Below, piece after piece: positions 23,976-35,171 of a stretch of DNA of 47,232 nucleotides (within the stretch, counting starts at the first letter, position 1; every line of letters begins with the position of its first letter). Both the position numbers and the translations under genes were made by a program. The notes beneath the pieces were generated by a model. It worked only from the letters and a program-made list of their open reading frames with translations. It was not told the origin of the DNA and did not search any database. This DNA is from an uncultured Prevotellaceae bacterium (GTDB lineage Bacteria > Bacteroidota > Bacteroidia > Bacteroidales > Bacteroidaceae): NCBI GenBank assembly GCA_900316505.1, contig ONDH01000023.1:1-47232 (forward strand). Reading direction: 5' to 3'.

Positions 23976-24470
23976 ATGGCTACAAAGAATCACAACCTTT
24001 CCGACTATGACATCAATTCCGTACCGAATGCCACAGGAATGAAAGTAGGTATTGTCGTTTCAGAATGGAATGAGAATATCACTGCATCTTTGCTGGAAGG
24101 CGCCAAGCAGACACTGATGAAAAACGGAGTCTTTCCAGAGGACATCACAGTTATGACTGTACCTGGTAGTTTCGAACTGGTGTATGGTGCTTCGCAAATG
24201 GTGAAGACTGGCGTAGATGCCGTCATTGCCATCGGATGTGTCATTCGTGGTGAAACACCTCACGACCGCTACATCTGTCAGGGTGTCACCTACGGCTTGG
24301 CTCGGCTGAATGCGGTGCAGGATGTACCTGTCATCTACGGACTCATCACCACCCTCGACATGCAGCAGGCTGAAGAACGTGCGGGTGGCAACATGGGCAA
24401 CAAAGGCGATGAATGCGCTGTGACTGCCATCAAGATGGTGGATTTCAAGAGAAAGGTTGAAAAGGCTTGA
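23976..24470 (+). CDS. ribH: 6,7-dimethyl-8-ribityllumazine synthase
   Basis: 164 aa. Penultimate step of riboflavin synthesis. [10 protein letters not shown] (residues 27-36) binds substrate, VPGSFEL (62-68) is the second signature, and [14 protein letters not shown] carries the catalytic His96. Length is normal. No FMN riboswitch is visible upstream; the leader consists of dispersed repeats. The 3' end overlaps tamB by 14 bp. Confidence 0.96.
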   Translation: MATKNHNLSDYDINSVPNATGMKVGIVVSEWNENITASLLEGAKQTLMKNGVFPEDITVMTVPGSFELVYGASQMVKTGVDAVIAIGCVIRGETPHDRYICQGVTYGLARLNAVQDVPVIYGLITTLDMQQAEERAGGNMGNKGDECAVTAIKMVDFKRKVEKA

Positions 24471-27400
24471 GAAAATATTAGTGAATGTTGTAGGTACAAT
24501 GGTTGCCATCTATGCAGCCGTTGTCCTATTGTTCAGTTTGCCCTTCATGCAGCATGCCTTGGCAAACTGGGCTGCTAATTTGCTGACAGAGCAACTAGGT
24601 GCGAAGGCGGAAATCGGAAGTGCCAATCTTGGTTTTCTCAATCGCGTAATCCTGAATGATTTGACACTCTATGAACCGAACGGAAAAAAGATGGCAAGCG
24701 TTGCACGTGCTTCTGCCAGCATTGATTTATTGGCTCTGTTATCAAATCGGATTGACATCGGCACAGCACAGCTGTTCGGTGTAAAAGCAACGCTCTACAA
24801 GGAAACGCCAAACAATTCGCCCAATTACCAATTCATCATCGATGCTTTTAAGAAAGAGGAGAAGGAAGAGCCCACCCCATTGGATTTGCATATCGGCTCC
24901 CTCATTATGCGTCACACAGACGTGACTTACGACGTGAAGTCGGAAGCGTTGCAGAAAGGGACTCTTGACCCCAATCACCTCAACTTGCACGACTTTGGAA
25001 TGAACATGGTGTTGCGATGTCTAACGGACGACTCGTTGAACGTGAATGTGCGTCGGTTACAAGGACAAGAACGCAATTCTGGCCTTACCATTCATGACTC
25101 CAATCTGAAAGTCGCAGCCAATAAACAATATGCCACACTCTCCGATTTGAGTGTGTCCATGCCTCATTCACAGATTAACTTAGATTCGCTCCAAGTAACC
25201 TATGGAGAATGGGAGACGAACAAATCTTTTCATTTCCACACTACAACGCTCAATGGTTACATATCACCTTCTGACCTTGCCCCACTCTACGAAAAACTCT
25301 CAACCATCAACTCTCAATTGCCAACTGTCAACTTTCAATTGTCAGCTACAGGTAATGAAAAGGAGATACTTGTGAAAGAGTGCAACATCAGCTCCGAGCA
25401 TGAAGACTTGATGCTTCATGCTACGGCTCGCATCACTCATCCCCTTAACAAACAACAACGCAACATTTCTGCAGACATCAGCACGCTGCGCATCGGCAGT
25501 GATGATATGTTGGCGTTGGCAGACGCTTTTGCTCCTGACCATCATAAAGAGAGCCTTTTCAATGCTTTGCAGGAAATCACATACGATGGACAGGTGAATT
25601 ACACTGCCAATGGAGAATGGATTTCACGGGGCAATCTCTCGACGGGCATTGGACATGCCACCTATGATATCATGTACGACCAAGAGCACTTTTTGACAGG
25701 TACCATCAGTGGTGACAGCATCAACATTGGCAAACTGCAAGAGGATGAACGGTTTGGCACTGCTTCATTCAACCTCGACCTTGCCATGAATTTGGACAAT
25801 ATACATCCATTCCCTATCGGCAAAGCATCTGGCACAATTCACAATATCCACTATAACGGCTACAATTATCAAAACATCAACTTGGACGCAAAAAGCACCG
25901 CCACAGAAATTTCCGGCACTGCAAACATCCATGATGAGAATGTGAAAGCCAATGCGGATTTTGCATACATAGATAGCCCGACAAAAGGAATAGATTTGAA
26001 TGTGATACTTGAAGATTGTAGACCTAACAATTTGAATATCACAAACGAACACATAGGAGAAAGCATTTCGCTGAATGGCACCATTCATATGCAGGGGACT
26101 GACTTCAAACATCTGTATGGCAATGCCCAATTGGAAGACATCAACCTCACGACACCCACTGACCAATTCCATCTTGACGGCATCATGCTCGAAGCGGAGC
26201 AATTGGATAACGGAGAGAGCAAATATGTTGTGACGAGCGATGTGGTGTCAGGCAATATTCAGGGAGAAACCACGCTGATGGACATTGCCCAAAGTTTCAT
26301 CAACCAGATGTCACGCCATCTTCCCATCATCTTCAAACCGCAGACGGAAAATCACATCTCCTCCTCAGCCCATTTCACTTATGATTTGACAGTAACGGAT
26401 GCGCCTGTCCTGCACCATTTCATCGATGCTGATTACAGTCTTGGCACCCCAATCCGCATCTTCGGCAATCTGGATGCCTCCGAAGACAAGATGTCGTTCC
26501 AGTTAGATGTGCCCAACTTCATCTACAACGAAACGCCCTACAACGATATTGCTGTGGCATGCAATTCCTCCTATGACAACATGAACGTGCATGCCATCGC
26601 CTCCACCTTCAAGGAAAGTGACGACGATGAGATTCCATCCACATCAACCAAGTTCGATGTAATGGCAGACATACACGACAATCGCATCATTAGTGACCTT
26701 TACGTGAACACGACAGGAAGCAATGACATTATGCTCCAACTCCTGCCCATCATCCAACTCAGCGACTCGTTGGGCACCATGAAGACAGACATTGCTTTAA
26801 GGAAATCAACGGCAGTCATCAACGATACGGCATGGACTGTTTCGCCTGCTAACATCTCCTTCTACAAAAAGAACATTGAATGCCACAATGTTCGCTTTTC
26901 CAACAACAACACCAACAGTTTCCTCGCCATTGACGGCAAGGCTACCGACCTGCCCACCGATTCGTTGGTGGCAACACTGAATAACCTCGAAATCCAGTAC
27001 ATCATGTCGCTGGTCAATTGGAATGTGGTGCGCTTTGCCGGCAAAGCATCAGGTCGTACGGTGGTGAACAATGTGTTGGGAGGAGGTGTGCCTGATGTAA
27101 GGGCGAATTTGCAAGTCGAAAACCTTTCCATTCAGGAGGGACCTTTAGGCGATGCAAACATCAGTGCCCATTGGGACAAAGAGGTGGAAGGCATCGTGAT
27201 AGATGGGCGAATGGTTGACCTCTACCAAGTGCCCGAAGGACTGACAGGGCGGACACGTAACGTCACAGGAGTCACAACCGTCAATGGTTGGCTTTCACCA
27301 GCCAAAAACGACATGCGGCTTGATGTCAACACACACAACACCAATGCTTCGTTCATCCACGGCTTCTTGGGAGGCGTGTTCAAAGAGGTGTCTGGATATG

Positions 27401-28989
27401 TGACAGGTCCCGTCAGCATCATCGGTCCCTTCAACAATGTCAACATCATCGCTGATGCGAGCCCCACGATGAACTTGCGGCTTCGTGCCACCAATGTGCC
27501 CTACCACATCGAAGGTGACACCATCCATATACGCCCCTACCTGTTCGATTTCCCCAACATCAGCATCTACGATCGTTTCGGGCATCGTTCAGTTCTCAAC
27601 GGGCAAGTCACCCATCGCAATATGAAGAACTTCGCCTACCACTTCCAGACAGAACTCCACGAACTGCTGGCATACGACGAGAAGGAGTTCAATAGCGACA
27701 AGTTCCTCGCCACCGTCTTCGCCGACGGCGACCTGACCATCGATGGCAGCGATGGACACCCACTCTATGTGAACGCCAACGTCACACCAACCCGAGGTTC
27801 AGTTTTCGCCTATGATGCTGCCACACCTGATGCCATCACGGGCAACTCTTTCATCGAGTTCCGTGACCGCGATTCCATCATGACACTCAACCCTGACGCG
27901 CTTCGTCCACGCATCAGCAGCGAATCAAAAGACTCGCTTGCCATCGTCAAGGAAGCAAAACGAAACTACAATAGCGACATCTTCATCAATTTCGACATCA
28001 ATCTCACTCCTGCCTGTGAGGTGAAGCTGCGTATGGACAACATCGAGGATGGGTATATGCGCACCTTCGGCAATGCCCATCTCAAAGCGAATTGGTACAA
28101 CAAAGGTTCCTTCCAGATGTTTGGCAACTACAACATCTCCTCAGGTTCCTACCGTCTCTATCTGCAAGACATCATCTTCCGCGACTTGGCTCTCCAGCCT
28201 GGCTCTTTGGTCGAGTTTAACGGCAATCCTTTCGATGCCAACATCCACCTCATTTGCCACCACACCATCAATTCCGTGCCTCTCAGCGACCTCACCTCCA
28301 CCACCGCCTTCTCGCAAAACAACAAGGTTAAGGTCATCTGCATCCTCGACATCACGGGAAAACTCGGTAACATGGACTTCAAGTTCAACATGGATTTGCC
28401 GAACGTGAACGAAGAAACACGCCAACTCGTGCGTTCCATGATCAATTCCGAAGAGGAAATGAACACACAGATGATCTATCTGCTCGGTTTGGGACGATTC
28501 TATCCAAACGAATATGCCCGTGCCAACGGAAACAACAACTCTGGTCAAGCGATGAACTCCCTACTCTCCTCCACCCTCAGTGGACAAATCAACCAGATGC
28601 TCAGCAACATGATAGGTCGTGACAGCAACTGGAACTTTGGTTCCTCACTCACAACCGGTGAGAAAGGATGGAACGACCTCGACGTGGAAGGTATCCTCGA
28701 AGGACGTCTGCTTGACGAACGCTTGCTCATCAATGGTGCCTTTGGTTATCGTGACAACGCCATGACCAACCGTTCCAGCTTTATAGGTGATTTTGAAGTG
28801 AAATGGAGAATGGACAAGAAAGGCAATCTTTACGTGAAAGCCTACAACCAAACCAACGACCGCTATTTCACCAAAGCTACCCTCAACACCCAAGGCATCG
28901 GACTCTCATGGCGACACGACTTCGAAAGCATTCGTAAAAGAATGAGGCAGAAAGAGGAAAAAGGAAAGAAAACTAAGAAAAAAGAATAG
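24457..28989 (+). CDS. tamB: TamB-like translocation/assembly module protein
   Basis: 1510 aa. Family members are long bridge-like periplasmic proteins moving lipids or assisting outer-membrane assembly. An N-terminal membrane anchor ([20 protein letters not shown]) is followed by beta-rich repeats. The C-terminal part (from about 1100: [36 protein letters not shown]; the last beta segments) matches the TamB/DUF490 domain. It ends in a basic tail. The start is TTG 24457, preceded by GAGAAAGG and overlapping ribH by 14 bp; GTG 24481 is an alternative. An in-frame dispersed repeat lies at 25308-25346. Confidence 0.9.
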   Translation: MKRLEKILVNVVGTMVAIYAAVVLLFSLPFMQHALANWAANLLTEQLGAKAEIGSANLGFLNRVILNDLTLYEPNGKKMASVARASASIDLLALLSNRIDIGTAQLFGVKATLYKETPNNSPNYQFIIDAFKKEEKEEPTPLDLHIGSLIMRHTDVTYDVKSEALQKGTLDPNHLNLHDFGMNMVLRCLTDDSLNVNVRRLQGQERNSGLTIHDSNLKVAANKQYATLSDLSVSMPHSQINLDSLQVTYGEWETNKSFHFHTTTLNGYISPSDLAPLYEKLSTINSQLPTVNFQLSATGNEKEILVKECNISSEHEDLMLHATARITHPLNKQQRNISADISTLRIGSDDMLALADAFAPDHHKESLFNALQEITYDGQVNYTANGEWISRGNLSTGIGHATYDIMYDQEHFLTGTISGDSINIGKLQEDERFGTASFNLDLAMNLDNIHPFPIGKASGTIHNIHYNGYNYQNINLDAKSTATEISGTANIHDENVKANADFAYIDSPTKGIDLNVILEDCRPNNLNITNEHIGESISLNGTIHMQGTDFKHLYGNAQLEDINLTTPTDQFHLDGIMLEAEQLDNGESKYVVTSDVVSGNIQGETTLMDIAQSFINQMSRHLPIIFKPQTENHISSSAHFTYDLTVTDAPVLHHFIDADYSLGTPIRIFGNLDASEDKMSFQLDVPNFIYNETPYNDIAVACNSSYDNMNVHAIASTFKESDDDEIPSTSTKFDVMADIHDNRIISDLYVNTTGSNDIMLQLLPIIQLSDSLGTMKTDIALRKSTAVINDTAWTVSPANISFYKKNIECHNVRFSNNNTNSFLAIDGKATDLPTDSLVATLNNLEIQYIMSLVNWNVVRFAGKASGRTVVNNVLGGGVPDVRANLQVENLSIQEGPLGDANISAHWDKEVEGIVIDGRMVDLYQVPEGLTGRTRNVTGVTTVNGWLSPAKNDMRLDVNTHNTNASFIHGFLGGVFKEVSGYVTGPVSIIGPFNNVNIIADASPTMNLRLRATNVPYHIEGDTIHIRPYLFDFPNISIYDRFGHRSVLNGQVTHRNMKNFAYHFQTELHELLAYDEKEFNSDKFLATVFADGDLTIDGSDGHPLYVNANVTPTRGSVFAYDAATPDAITGNSFIEFRDRDSIMTLNPDALRPRISSESKDSLAIVKEAKRNYNSDIFINFDINLTPACEVKLRMDNIEDGYMRTFGNAHLKANWYNKGSFQMFGNYNISSGSYRLYLQDIIFRDLALQPGSLVEFNGNPFDANIHLICHHTINSVPLSDLTSTTAFSQNNKVKVICILDITGKLGNMDFKFNMDLPNVNEETRQLVRSMINSEEEMNTQMIYLLGLGRFYPNEYARANGNNNSGQAMNSLLSSTLSGQINQMLSNMIGRDSNWNFGSSLTTGEKGWNDLDVEGILEGRLLDERLLINGAFGYRDNAMTNRSSFIGDFEVKWRMDKKGNLYVKAYNQTNDRYFTKATLNTQGIGLSWRHDFESIRKRMRQKEEKGKKTKKKE
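25308..25346 (+). repeat. Dispersed CAACTGTCAACTTTCAATTG-type repeat inside tamB
   Basis: This stretch belongs to the same family as intergenic copies at 12919-12946, 22676-22702 and 23944-23968. Inside tamB it is in frame and encodes [15 protein letters not shown] at about residues 285-299. The flanking protein sequence continues without a stop. Confidence 0.8.
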
Positions 28990-29035
28990 AGACTATACAT
29001 ATAATATTATTTACTAACATCTAAAATCAAACAAC

Positions 29036-30058
29036 ATGAAGAAAATGTTTTTGGGAGCACTCACACTGCTCCTTGCAGCAACATCCTGCAACAAAACGTC
29101 CAATCCAAATCAACTATTCAGCGAAGAAGCTATGGAGTACATTAAAACCGTTCCCTACGATGTCAATCGTACAGCGCTCTACAGCGCAGAAGACCTGTAT
29201 GCAGGATATGACCCTGCAAAACCTGAGACATTCGATTCTTGTTACGACACCAAAGTCTATCAGCACTACATCGAGACTGGTAAACAAGCAAAGGATGTAG
29301 AAGAATCACTCGCACGAACCCTCCATGACCACTGCATCCACGTGGCACTCGACGAGTTCTTCAAAGAACACAACTCACGCCTCTGCATCGGCATCATGGG
29401 TGGTCACGCCCTCCTGCGCACCGACCCTATGTATAAGAAAGTGGTGCTCCTCAGCAAGCGACTCACAGAAGAAGGCTTTATCATGCTTAGCGGTGGTGGT
29501 CCTGGCGCTATGGAAGCAACTCACCTCGGTGCATGGTTGGCAGGCAGAACCGAAGCTGATGTAGATGATGCTGTCGAGATGCTCACCAAAGCTCCTTCTT
29601 TCAAGGACGAAGGTTGGCTCGCATCCTCCTTTGAGGTGATGAAGAAATATCCACGCCAAGGAGATTATGTCAGCCTCGGCATTCCTACATACCTCTATGG
29701 TCATGAGCCATCAGCACCTTTCGCCACCCACATCGCCAAGTTCTTTGAGAACAGCATCCGCGAAGACCTCATCCTTACCGTCGCATTCGGTGGCATCATT
29801 TACACTCCTGGCAGTGCAGGCACAATGCAGGAAATCTTCCAAGACGCTGTGCAGAACCATTACGAGTCCTTTGGATTCGCAAGTCCTATGATTTTCCTCG
29901 GCACCGAATTCTGGACAAAGGAAATGCCTGTTTATCCATTCCTCGAGAAGCTTGTCGAGATGGGCAAATACAAGAATCTGCAACTCACCCTCACCGATGA
30001 TTTCGATGTTGTAGCAGATGAGTTGAACAAGTTCAAGAACAGCGCACCCAAGGAATAA
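29036..30058 (+). CDS. Lipoprotein with a LOG/lysine-decarboxylase-like Rossmann domain
   Basis: 340 aa. The N-terminus MKKMFLGALTLLLAATSC is a lipoprotein signal with lipobox ATSC. The remainder carries the hallmark motifs of the LOG (nucleotide phosphoribohydrolase) fold: IGIMGGH (about residues 118-124), SGGGPGAMEATHLGAW (about 152-167) and TPGSAGTMQEIFQ (about 259-271, normally PGGxGTxxE). LOG enzymes normally act in the cytoplasm on nucleoside monophosphates, so an exported, lipid-anchored copy is unusual. The Gly-to-Ser/Ala change in the second motif may alter activity. It starts 46 bp after tamB. Confidence 0.75.
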   Translation: MKKMFLGALTLLLAATSCNKTSNPNQLFSEEAMEYIKTVPYDVNRTALYSAEDLYAGYDPAKPETFDSCYDTKVYQHYIETGKQAKDVEESLARTLHDHCIHVALDEFFKEHNSRLCIGIMGGHALLRTDPMYKKVVLLSKRLTEEGFIMLSGGGPGAMEATHLGAWLAGRTEADVDDAVEMLTKAPSFKDEGWLASSFEVMKKYPRQGDYVSLGIPTYLYGHEPSAPFATHIAKFFENSIREDLILTVAFGGIIYTPGSAGTMQEIFQDAVQNHYESFGFASPMIFLGTEFWTKEMPVYPFLEKLVEMGKYKNLQLTLTDDFDVVADELNKFKNSAPKE

Positions 30059-31024
<966 letters not shown>

Positions 31025-31038
31025 GAGATAATACAAAG

Positions 31039-31074
31039 AAATGCCCCTTGACTCACAAGTTAAGGGGCATTTCT
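31039..31074. terminator. Bidirectional terminator between esterase and DUF819 gene
   Basis: AAATGCCCCTT (31039-31049) pairs perfectly with AAGGGGCATTT (31062-31072), with a 12-nt loop. A short T tract follows on the plus strand. The minus strand is also followed by TTCTTTG. Confidence 0.8.
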
Positions 31075-31080
31075 TATATC

Positions 31081-32244
31081 TTAAAACACAAGTGCAGGCA
31101 GTAACCGAGCAATAGCAAAACCAAAATAAGTGCCTATGGCATAGCCAAAAAGTCCAACAGCGATGCCTGGTCCTATGACAGCCTTATTGCCCAAAGCACT
31201 CCCCATCACAGGTGCAAATGGAGGCGAACAAATGAGCGAGATGCTCGTAGTGAGGGTTGTATCAGTGTCGATACGGAAAATGGCACTGAGCAGAACATGA
31301 AACAAGAGTGTCCCTATGGTGGCAACAAATGTGAACAGGAACAGATTGGGGTCAACATCTGTCAGCGTTTTCAAACTCACCTGCGATGCCACAGCCACAC
31401 TGAAAATCAAGATGAAAAATGTGCCTGCTTCAAAAGTACGCTTGAGACTCCGCACCTTGGGATGGAGTGAAGCGAGGATGGAAAACAAACTGATGCTTAA
31501 GATAAACACCGATTGGAAGACATCTTTTGGGAAAAGGCACGCCACTCCTGCACCCAAAGCAAGAATGACAATAGTTAACAAGAGACTAAAACCCAAACTC
31601 CTCAAATTATCTTTTCTGAAGAGCCCAAAGAACAATTCGGCATCATGATTTTCAATCTGAATATGGGTATCCTCAACAGTCTTGTCATCTTTGAAGTCAG
31701 GCAGCAAGAACCGCAAGGTTTTCTTGCCGACAATGATAACGACAAAAAGATAGATGGCACTCATCACAGTGCTGTACGCAGAAACAAGGATGTAAGTGGC
31801 GTTATCCACTCCAAGGGCAATCTTCAAGGAGGCAAGGTTGGCGTTTCCTCCTGTGTAAAGCCCTGTCAGCATGCCACCAATTTTTGAGAATAGCGCCGAG
31901 TCTTGTTGACCATAAAGAAAGAATCCGATGGTGACGGCAATGGCACATCCCAACAATCCGAAAAGCGTCGACTTAATGAAGGCAGGTGCCAAACGAGCCC
32001 ACGCCTTCAGATCAGCAGAGAACAAGAGCAAGGGAATCGCCAAAGGAATGGCTACAGATGCAACGAGCGTTTGTGTTTCATGAATCTCCGTTGTGTCGGG
32101 AATCAATCCCGTCATTCCCAATGCGCAACCAATGATGTATGCAATGATGATACTACCGACCTTGCGCAACATGGCGCTTTTATAGGTAAGATATAAAATG
32201 AGAAGTGGAGAGAACAGGCAGATAAGGACTACTAATACTTTCAT
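31081..32244 (-). CDS. DUF819-family membrane transporter-like protein
   Basis: 387 aa with about ten hydrophobic segments. GLIPDTTEIHETQTLVASVAIP, LLLFSADLKAW, MLTGLYTGGNANLASLKIAL and the C-terminal ICSPPFAPVMGSALGNKA are typical of the DUF819 (YjcL-like) family, whose substrate is not firmly known. It is monocistronic. A -7 box, TAACTTTG (32249-32256 minus), lies only about 5 bp before the ATG, so the transcript may be leaderless unless translation starts further in. Confidence 0.85.
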   Translation of the reverse strand: MKVLVVLICLFSPLLILYLTYKSAMLRKVGSIIIAYIIGCALGMTGLIPDTTEIHETQTLVASVAIPLAIPLLLFSADLKAWARLAPAFIKSTLFGLLGCAIAVTIGFFLYGQQDSALFSKIGGMLTGLYTGGNANLASLKIALGVDNATYILVSAYSTVMSAIYLFVVIIVGKKTLRFLLPDFKDDKTVEDTHIQIENHDAELFFGLFRKDNLRSLGFSLLLTIVILALGAGVACLFPKDVFQSVFILSISLFSILASLHPKVRSLKRTFEAGTFFILIFSVAVASQVSLKTLTDVDPNLFLFTFVATIGTLLFHVLLSAIFRIDTDTTLTTSISLICSPPFAPVMGSALGNKAVIGPGIAVGLFGYAIGTYFGFAIARLLPALVF

Positions 32245-32248
32245 GATG

Positions 32249-32256
32249 CAAAGTTA
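32249..32256 (-). promoter_or_regulatory. -7 element immediately before the DUF819 gene
   Basis: Minus-strand TAACTTTG is followed by CATC and then the ATG. Bacteroidetes start sites usually fall about 6-8 bp after this box, which would place transcription start at or next to the A of ATG 32244. A weak -33 candidate (ATTG) lies about 17 bp further out. Confidence 0.5.
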
Positions 32257-32297
32257 CAAAAAAACAGGTGTCACAATGCATTTATTTATGAAAATTC

Positions 32298-32328
32298 TTT
32301 GCCAATTGCTAGAAAATCACTAACTTTG
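32298..32328 (+). promoter_or_regulatory. rpsA promoter
   Basis: TTTG at 32298-32301 and TAACTTTG at 32321-32328, 19 bp apart, a full consensus match. The leader is about 95 nt, long enough for the translational self-control known for S1 mRNAs in other bacteria. Confidence 0.75.
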
Positions 32329-32428
32329 CAGCCGTTTTGTGGATGAAAGCCAAAGACACCAAGTGAATTTTAGATTTTATCAACATAATGTCTAACTTTA
32401 TTAATTAAACAAACAATTTTTATTATTT

Positions 32429-34225
32429 ATGGCAATTAAAGACATCAAACCGCTGGAAGGTTTCGATTGGGAGGCATTCGAAAACGACGGTGTGAGCGCT
32501 GCAGACAAAGCAGCCCAGAAAGCAGCCTACGAAGGCACTCTCAACAATGTGAACGACAACGAAGTTGTTGATGGTACTATCACTTCCATCAACGACCGCG
32601 AAGTTGTTGTGAACATCGGCTACAAGAGCGAAGGTATCATTGCACGCAGTGAGTTCCGTTACGCTCCAGATCTCAAGGTGGGTGACACCGTTGAGGTTTA
32701 CATTGAAAATCAGGAAGACAAAAAAGGTCAGCTCGTTCTCTCTCACAAGAAGGCACGTCAGAGCCGTTCTTGGGAGCGCGTGAACGCTGCTTTGGAGAAC
32801 GACGAAATCGTACAGGGTTTCGTAAAATGCCGCACAAAGGGTGGTATGATTGTTGACGTGCTCGGCACTGAGGCATTCCTTCCTGGTTCACAGATTGACG
32901 TGAAGCCTATCCGCGACTACGATACATTCGTTGGCAAGACCATGGAATTCAAGATTGTGAAAATCAATCAGGAGTTCCGCAACGTGGTTGTTAGCCACAA
33001 AGCACTCATCGAGGCTGAGCTCGAGCAGCAGAAGAAGGAAATCATCTCTAAGCTTGAGAAAGGTCAGATTCTCGAAGGTACTGTCAAGAACATCACCAAC
33101 TACGGCGTATTCATCGACCTCGGTGGTGTTGACGGTCTCATCCACATCACAGACCTCTCTTGGGGCCGCGTAAGCGATCCTAAGGAAATTGTTCAGCTTG
33201 ACCAGAAGCTCAACGTCGTTATCATCGACTTCGATGATGAGAAGAAGCGCATTGCTCTTGGTTTGAAGCAGTTGACTCCTCACCCATGGGATGCTCTTGA
33301 TCCCAACCTCAAGGTTGGTGACAAAGTGAAGGGTAAGGTAGTTGTGATGGCTGACTACGGTGCATTCATTGAGATTGCACCTGGTGTAGAAGGTCTTATC
33401 CACGTATCTGAAATGTCATGGAGCGCACACCTCCACTCTGCACAAGAGTTCATGAAGGTGGGCGACGAAGTGGAAGCAGTTATCCTCACACTCGACCGCG
33501 AGGAGCGCAAGATGTCTCTCGGTGTTAAGCAGTTGAGAGAAGACCCATGGGAGAAAATCGAAGAGAAATATCCTGTCGGAAGCCAGCACACTGCAAAGGT
33601 ACGCAACTTCACCAACTTCGGCGTATTCGTTGAGGTTGAAGAAGGTGTTGATGGTCTCATCCACATCTCTGACCTCTCTTGGACCAAGAAGGTTAAGCAC
33701 CCATCTGAGTTCACTAAGATTGGTGAGCCAATCGAGGTACAGGTACTTGACATCGACAAGGAGAACCGTCGTCTTTCACTCGGTCACAAGCAGTTGGAAG
33801 AGAATCCTTGGGACAAGTTCGAAGAAGTGTTCACTCAGGATTCTGTACACCAGGGTAAGATTACAGAAGTGCTTGACAAGGGCGCTGTGATTGCACTCGA
33901 AGGTGGCGTTGAAGGCTTCGCAACTCCTAAGCACCTCGTGAAAGAAGATGGCAGCCAGGCTCAGCTCGGCGAAACCCTCGACTTCAAGGTGATTGAGTTC
34001 AACAAGGAAGCTAAGCGCATCATCCTTTCTCACTCTCGCATCTTCGAAGATGTTGCACGTGCTGAAGCTAAGGCAGCTAAGAAGGCAGAAGCAGCAGCTA
34101 AGAAGGCAAGCCGTCCTCAGAAGGAGCAGGCTCCAGTCATCAAGAACGTGGCAGCTTCAACTTCTCTCGGCGACATTGACGCTCTCGCAGCGCTCAAAGA
34201 GAAGATGGACGACGCTAAGGAATAA
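32429..34225 (+). CDS. rpsA: 30S ribosomal protein S1
   Basis: 598 aa with six S1 (OB-fold) RNA-binding domains. Each carries a GxVKxITxYGVFIDLGG-type signature, e.g. NITNYGVFIDLGGVDGLIH, MADYGAFIEIAPGVEGLIH and NFTNFGVFVEVEEGVDGLIH. The C-terminal tail is lysine/alanine-rich. S1 brings mRNA to the 30S subunit. In Bacteroidetes, where Shine-Dalgarno use is weak, S1 is thought to matter especially. Codon use is notably biased, as expected for high expression. A terminator lies at 34252-34288. Confidence 0.97.
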   Translation: MAIKDIKPLEGFDWEAFENDGVSAADKAAQKAAYEGTLNNVNDNEVVDGTITSINDREVVVNIGYKSEGIIARSEFRYAPDLKVGDTVEVYIENQEDKKGQLVLSHKKARQSRSWERVNAALENDEIVQGFVKCRTKGGMIVDVLGTEAFLPGSQIDVKPIRDYDTFVGKTMEFKIVKINQEFRNVVVSHKALIEAELEQQKKEIISKLEKGQILEGTVKNITNYGVFIDLGGVDGLIHITDLSWGRVSDPKEIVQLDQKLNVVIIDFDDEKKRIALGLKQLTPHPWDALDPNLKVGDKVKGKVVVMADYGAFIEIAPGVEGLIHVSEMSWSAHLHSAQEFMKVGDEVEAVILTLDREERKMSLGVKQLREDPWEKIEEKYPVGSQHTAKVRNFTNFGVFVEVEEGVDGLIHISDLSWTKKVKHPSEFTKIGEPIEVQVLDIDKENRRLSLGHKQLEENPWDKFEEVFTQDSVHQGKITEVLDKGAVIALEGGVEGFATPKHLVKEDGSQAQLGETLDFKVIEFNKEAKRIILSHSRIFEDVARAEAKAAKKAEAAAKKASRPQKEQAPVIKNVAASTSLGDIDALAALKEKMDDAKE

Positions 34226-34251
34226 TTGAATCGTACCAACGCAACATACCC

Positions 34252-34288
34252 AAGGGACATGTCCACAAGGATATGTCCCTTCTTTTCT
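34252..34288 (+). terminator. rpsA terminator
   Basis: AAGGGACAT (34252-34260) pairs with ATGTCCCTT (34273-34281), with additional pairing inside, followed by CTTTTC. Confidence 0.75.
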
Positions 34289-34303
34289 ACAAGTTTTTCA
34301 AGG

Positions 34304-34447
34304 AGTTAAGAAGTTAAAGAAGTTAAGGAGTTAAAGCCGAATGCTTAATTATGAATTATGAATTATGCATTATGAATTAAAATCCCCTTTTCACTCTTCA
34401 CTTTTCACTTCCACACCCCTAATTCCAAATTCCTAATTCCAAAAACG
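34304..34447. repeat. Composite dispersed repeats between rpsA and the next lipoprotein gene
   Basis: GGAGTTAAGAAGTTAAAG units, then ATTATGAATTATGAATTATG units, then TTCACTCTTCACTTTTCAC and CCTAATTCCAAATTCCTAAT (complement of the AATTAGGAATGAGG family). They end 7 bp before the ATG at 34448, so the leader of that gene is again repeat-derived. Confidence 0.75.
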
Positions 34448-35083
34448 ATGAAAAGGATACTCCCCTACTTGCTATTGACCTCCATCCTGGCAATGACTGC
34501 GTGTGATGAGAAGAAAGACGACAAAGGTTTGAATAGCGACACCTATCTGGAAGAATATGAGAAGGCACCATCATGGGAGGAGCTTTTGGCTGATAGTATC
34601 GTGGTGAAAGAACATGTCGGCAAGGAATGTGCCGTCATCTGCAACAATCTCGACATTGCCACCGACAGACTGACACACGTCCTGTCCCCCGATGGGTTAA
34701 TCAGCGCAAAAAAGATGTACCTGATGGCAACCAACAACCTGAGCACCGACATGAAGGGGTTGACCAACCATGAGATTTCGATGGTGAAGAGCCATCAGGC
34801 AGAAGCAGATAAGGCATACAGGAAGGCATGTCAAGAATATGAAGTGCCCGCCAGTGGTGTGATTGCCAACCTAAACGACATGATTAAAGGAATCGACAAG
34901 GTGAAAACCACGCAGGACATGTACCGCTACGAGAGTGGACGGCTCGGTGTGCTTCGCAATCTCGACCATGTTCATCTCTGTGTGGAACAGAACGACAAGA
35001 AAAACATCTCCGAGGTGAAACGACTGGCACTGACGCTGAAAAACCTATATGAGTCAAAGAAGCATGAACTGGGCATGAAATGA
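34448..35083 (+). CDS. Lipoprotein of unknown function
   Basis: 211 aa. MKRILPYLLLTSILAMTACDEKKDDKG is a clear lipoprotein signal with lipobox MTAC, shown here as the reason for the call; the +2 Asp and acidic run after the Cys are notable. The rest is soluble and mostly helical, with no recognised domain. Acidic and basic residues alternate (SWEELLADSIVVKEHVGKEC; KTTQDMYRYESGRLGVL). It may be a periplasmic or surface helical-bundle protein. No partner is evident from context; it lies between rpsA and pepP, each with its own signals. Confidence 0.8.
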   Translation: MKRILPYLLLTSILAMTACDEKKDDKGLNSDTYLEEYEKAPSWEELLADSIVVKEHVGKECAVICNNLDIATDRLTHVLSPDGLISAKKMYLMATNNLSTDMKGLTNHEISMVKSHQAEADKAYRKACQEYEVPASGVIANLNDMIKGIDKVKTTQDMYRYESGRLGVLRNLDHVHLCVEQNDKKNISEVKRLALTLKNLYESKKHELGMK

Positions 35084-35132
35084 TTTTACAGAAAATTTCC
35101 ATCATTTGTTTTTCATTATCCATTATTATTCC

Positions 35133-35140
35133 TACCTTTG
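35133..35140 (+). promoter_or_regulatory. -7 element for the pepP-C1 peptidase operon
   Basis: TACCTTTG matches the consensus. The nearest TTTG upstream (35105-35108) is 24 bp away, longer than usual. The leader to ATG 35172 is about 25 nt. Confidence 0.5.
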
Positions 35141-35171
35141 CACATCAACACCCTCATAACGATTAACCTAT

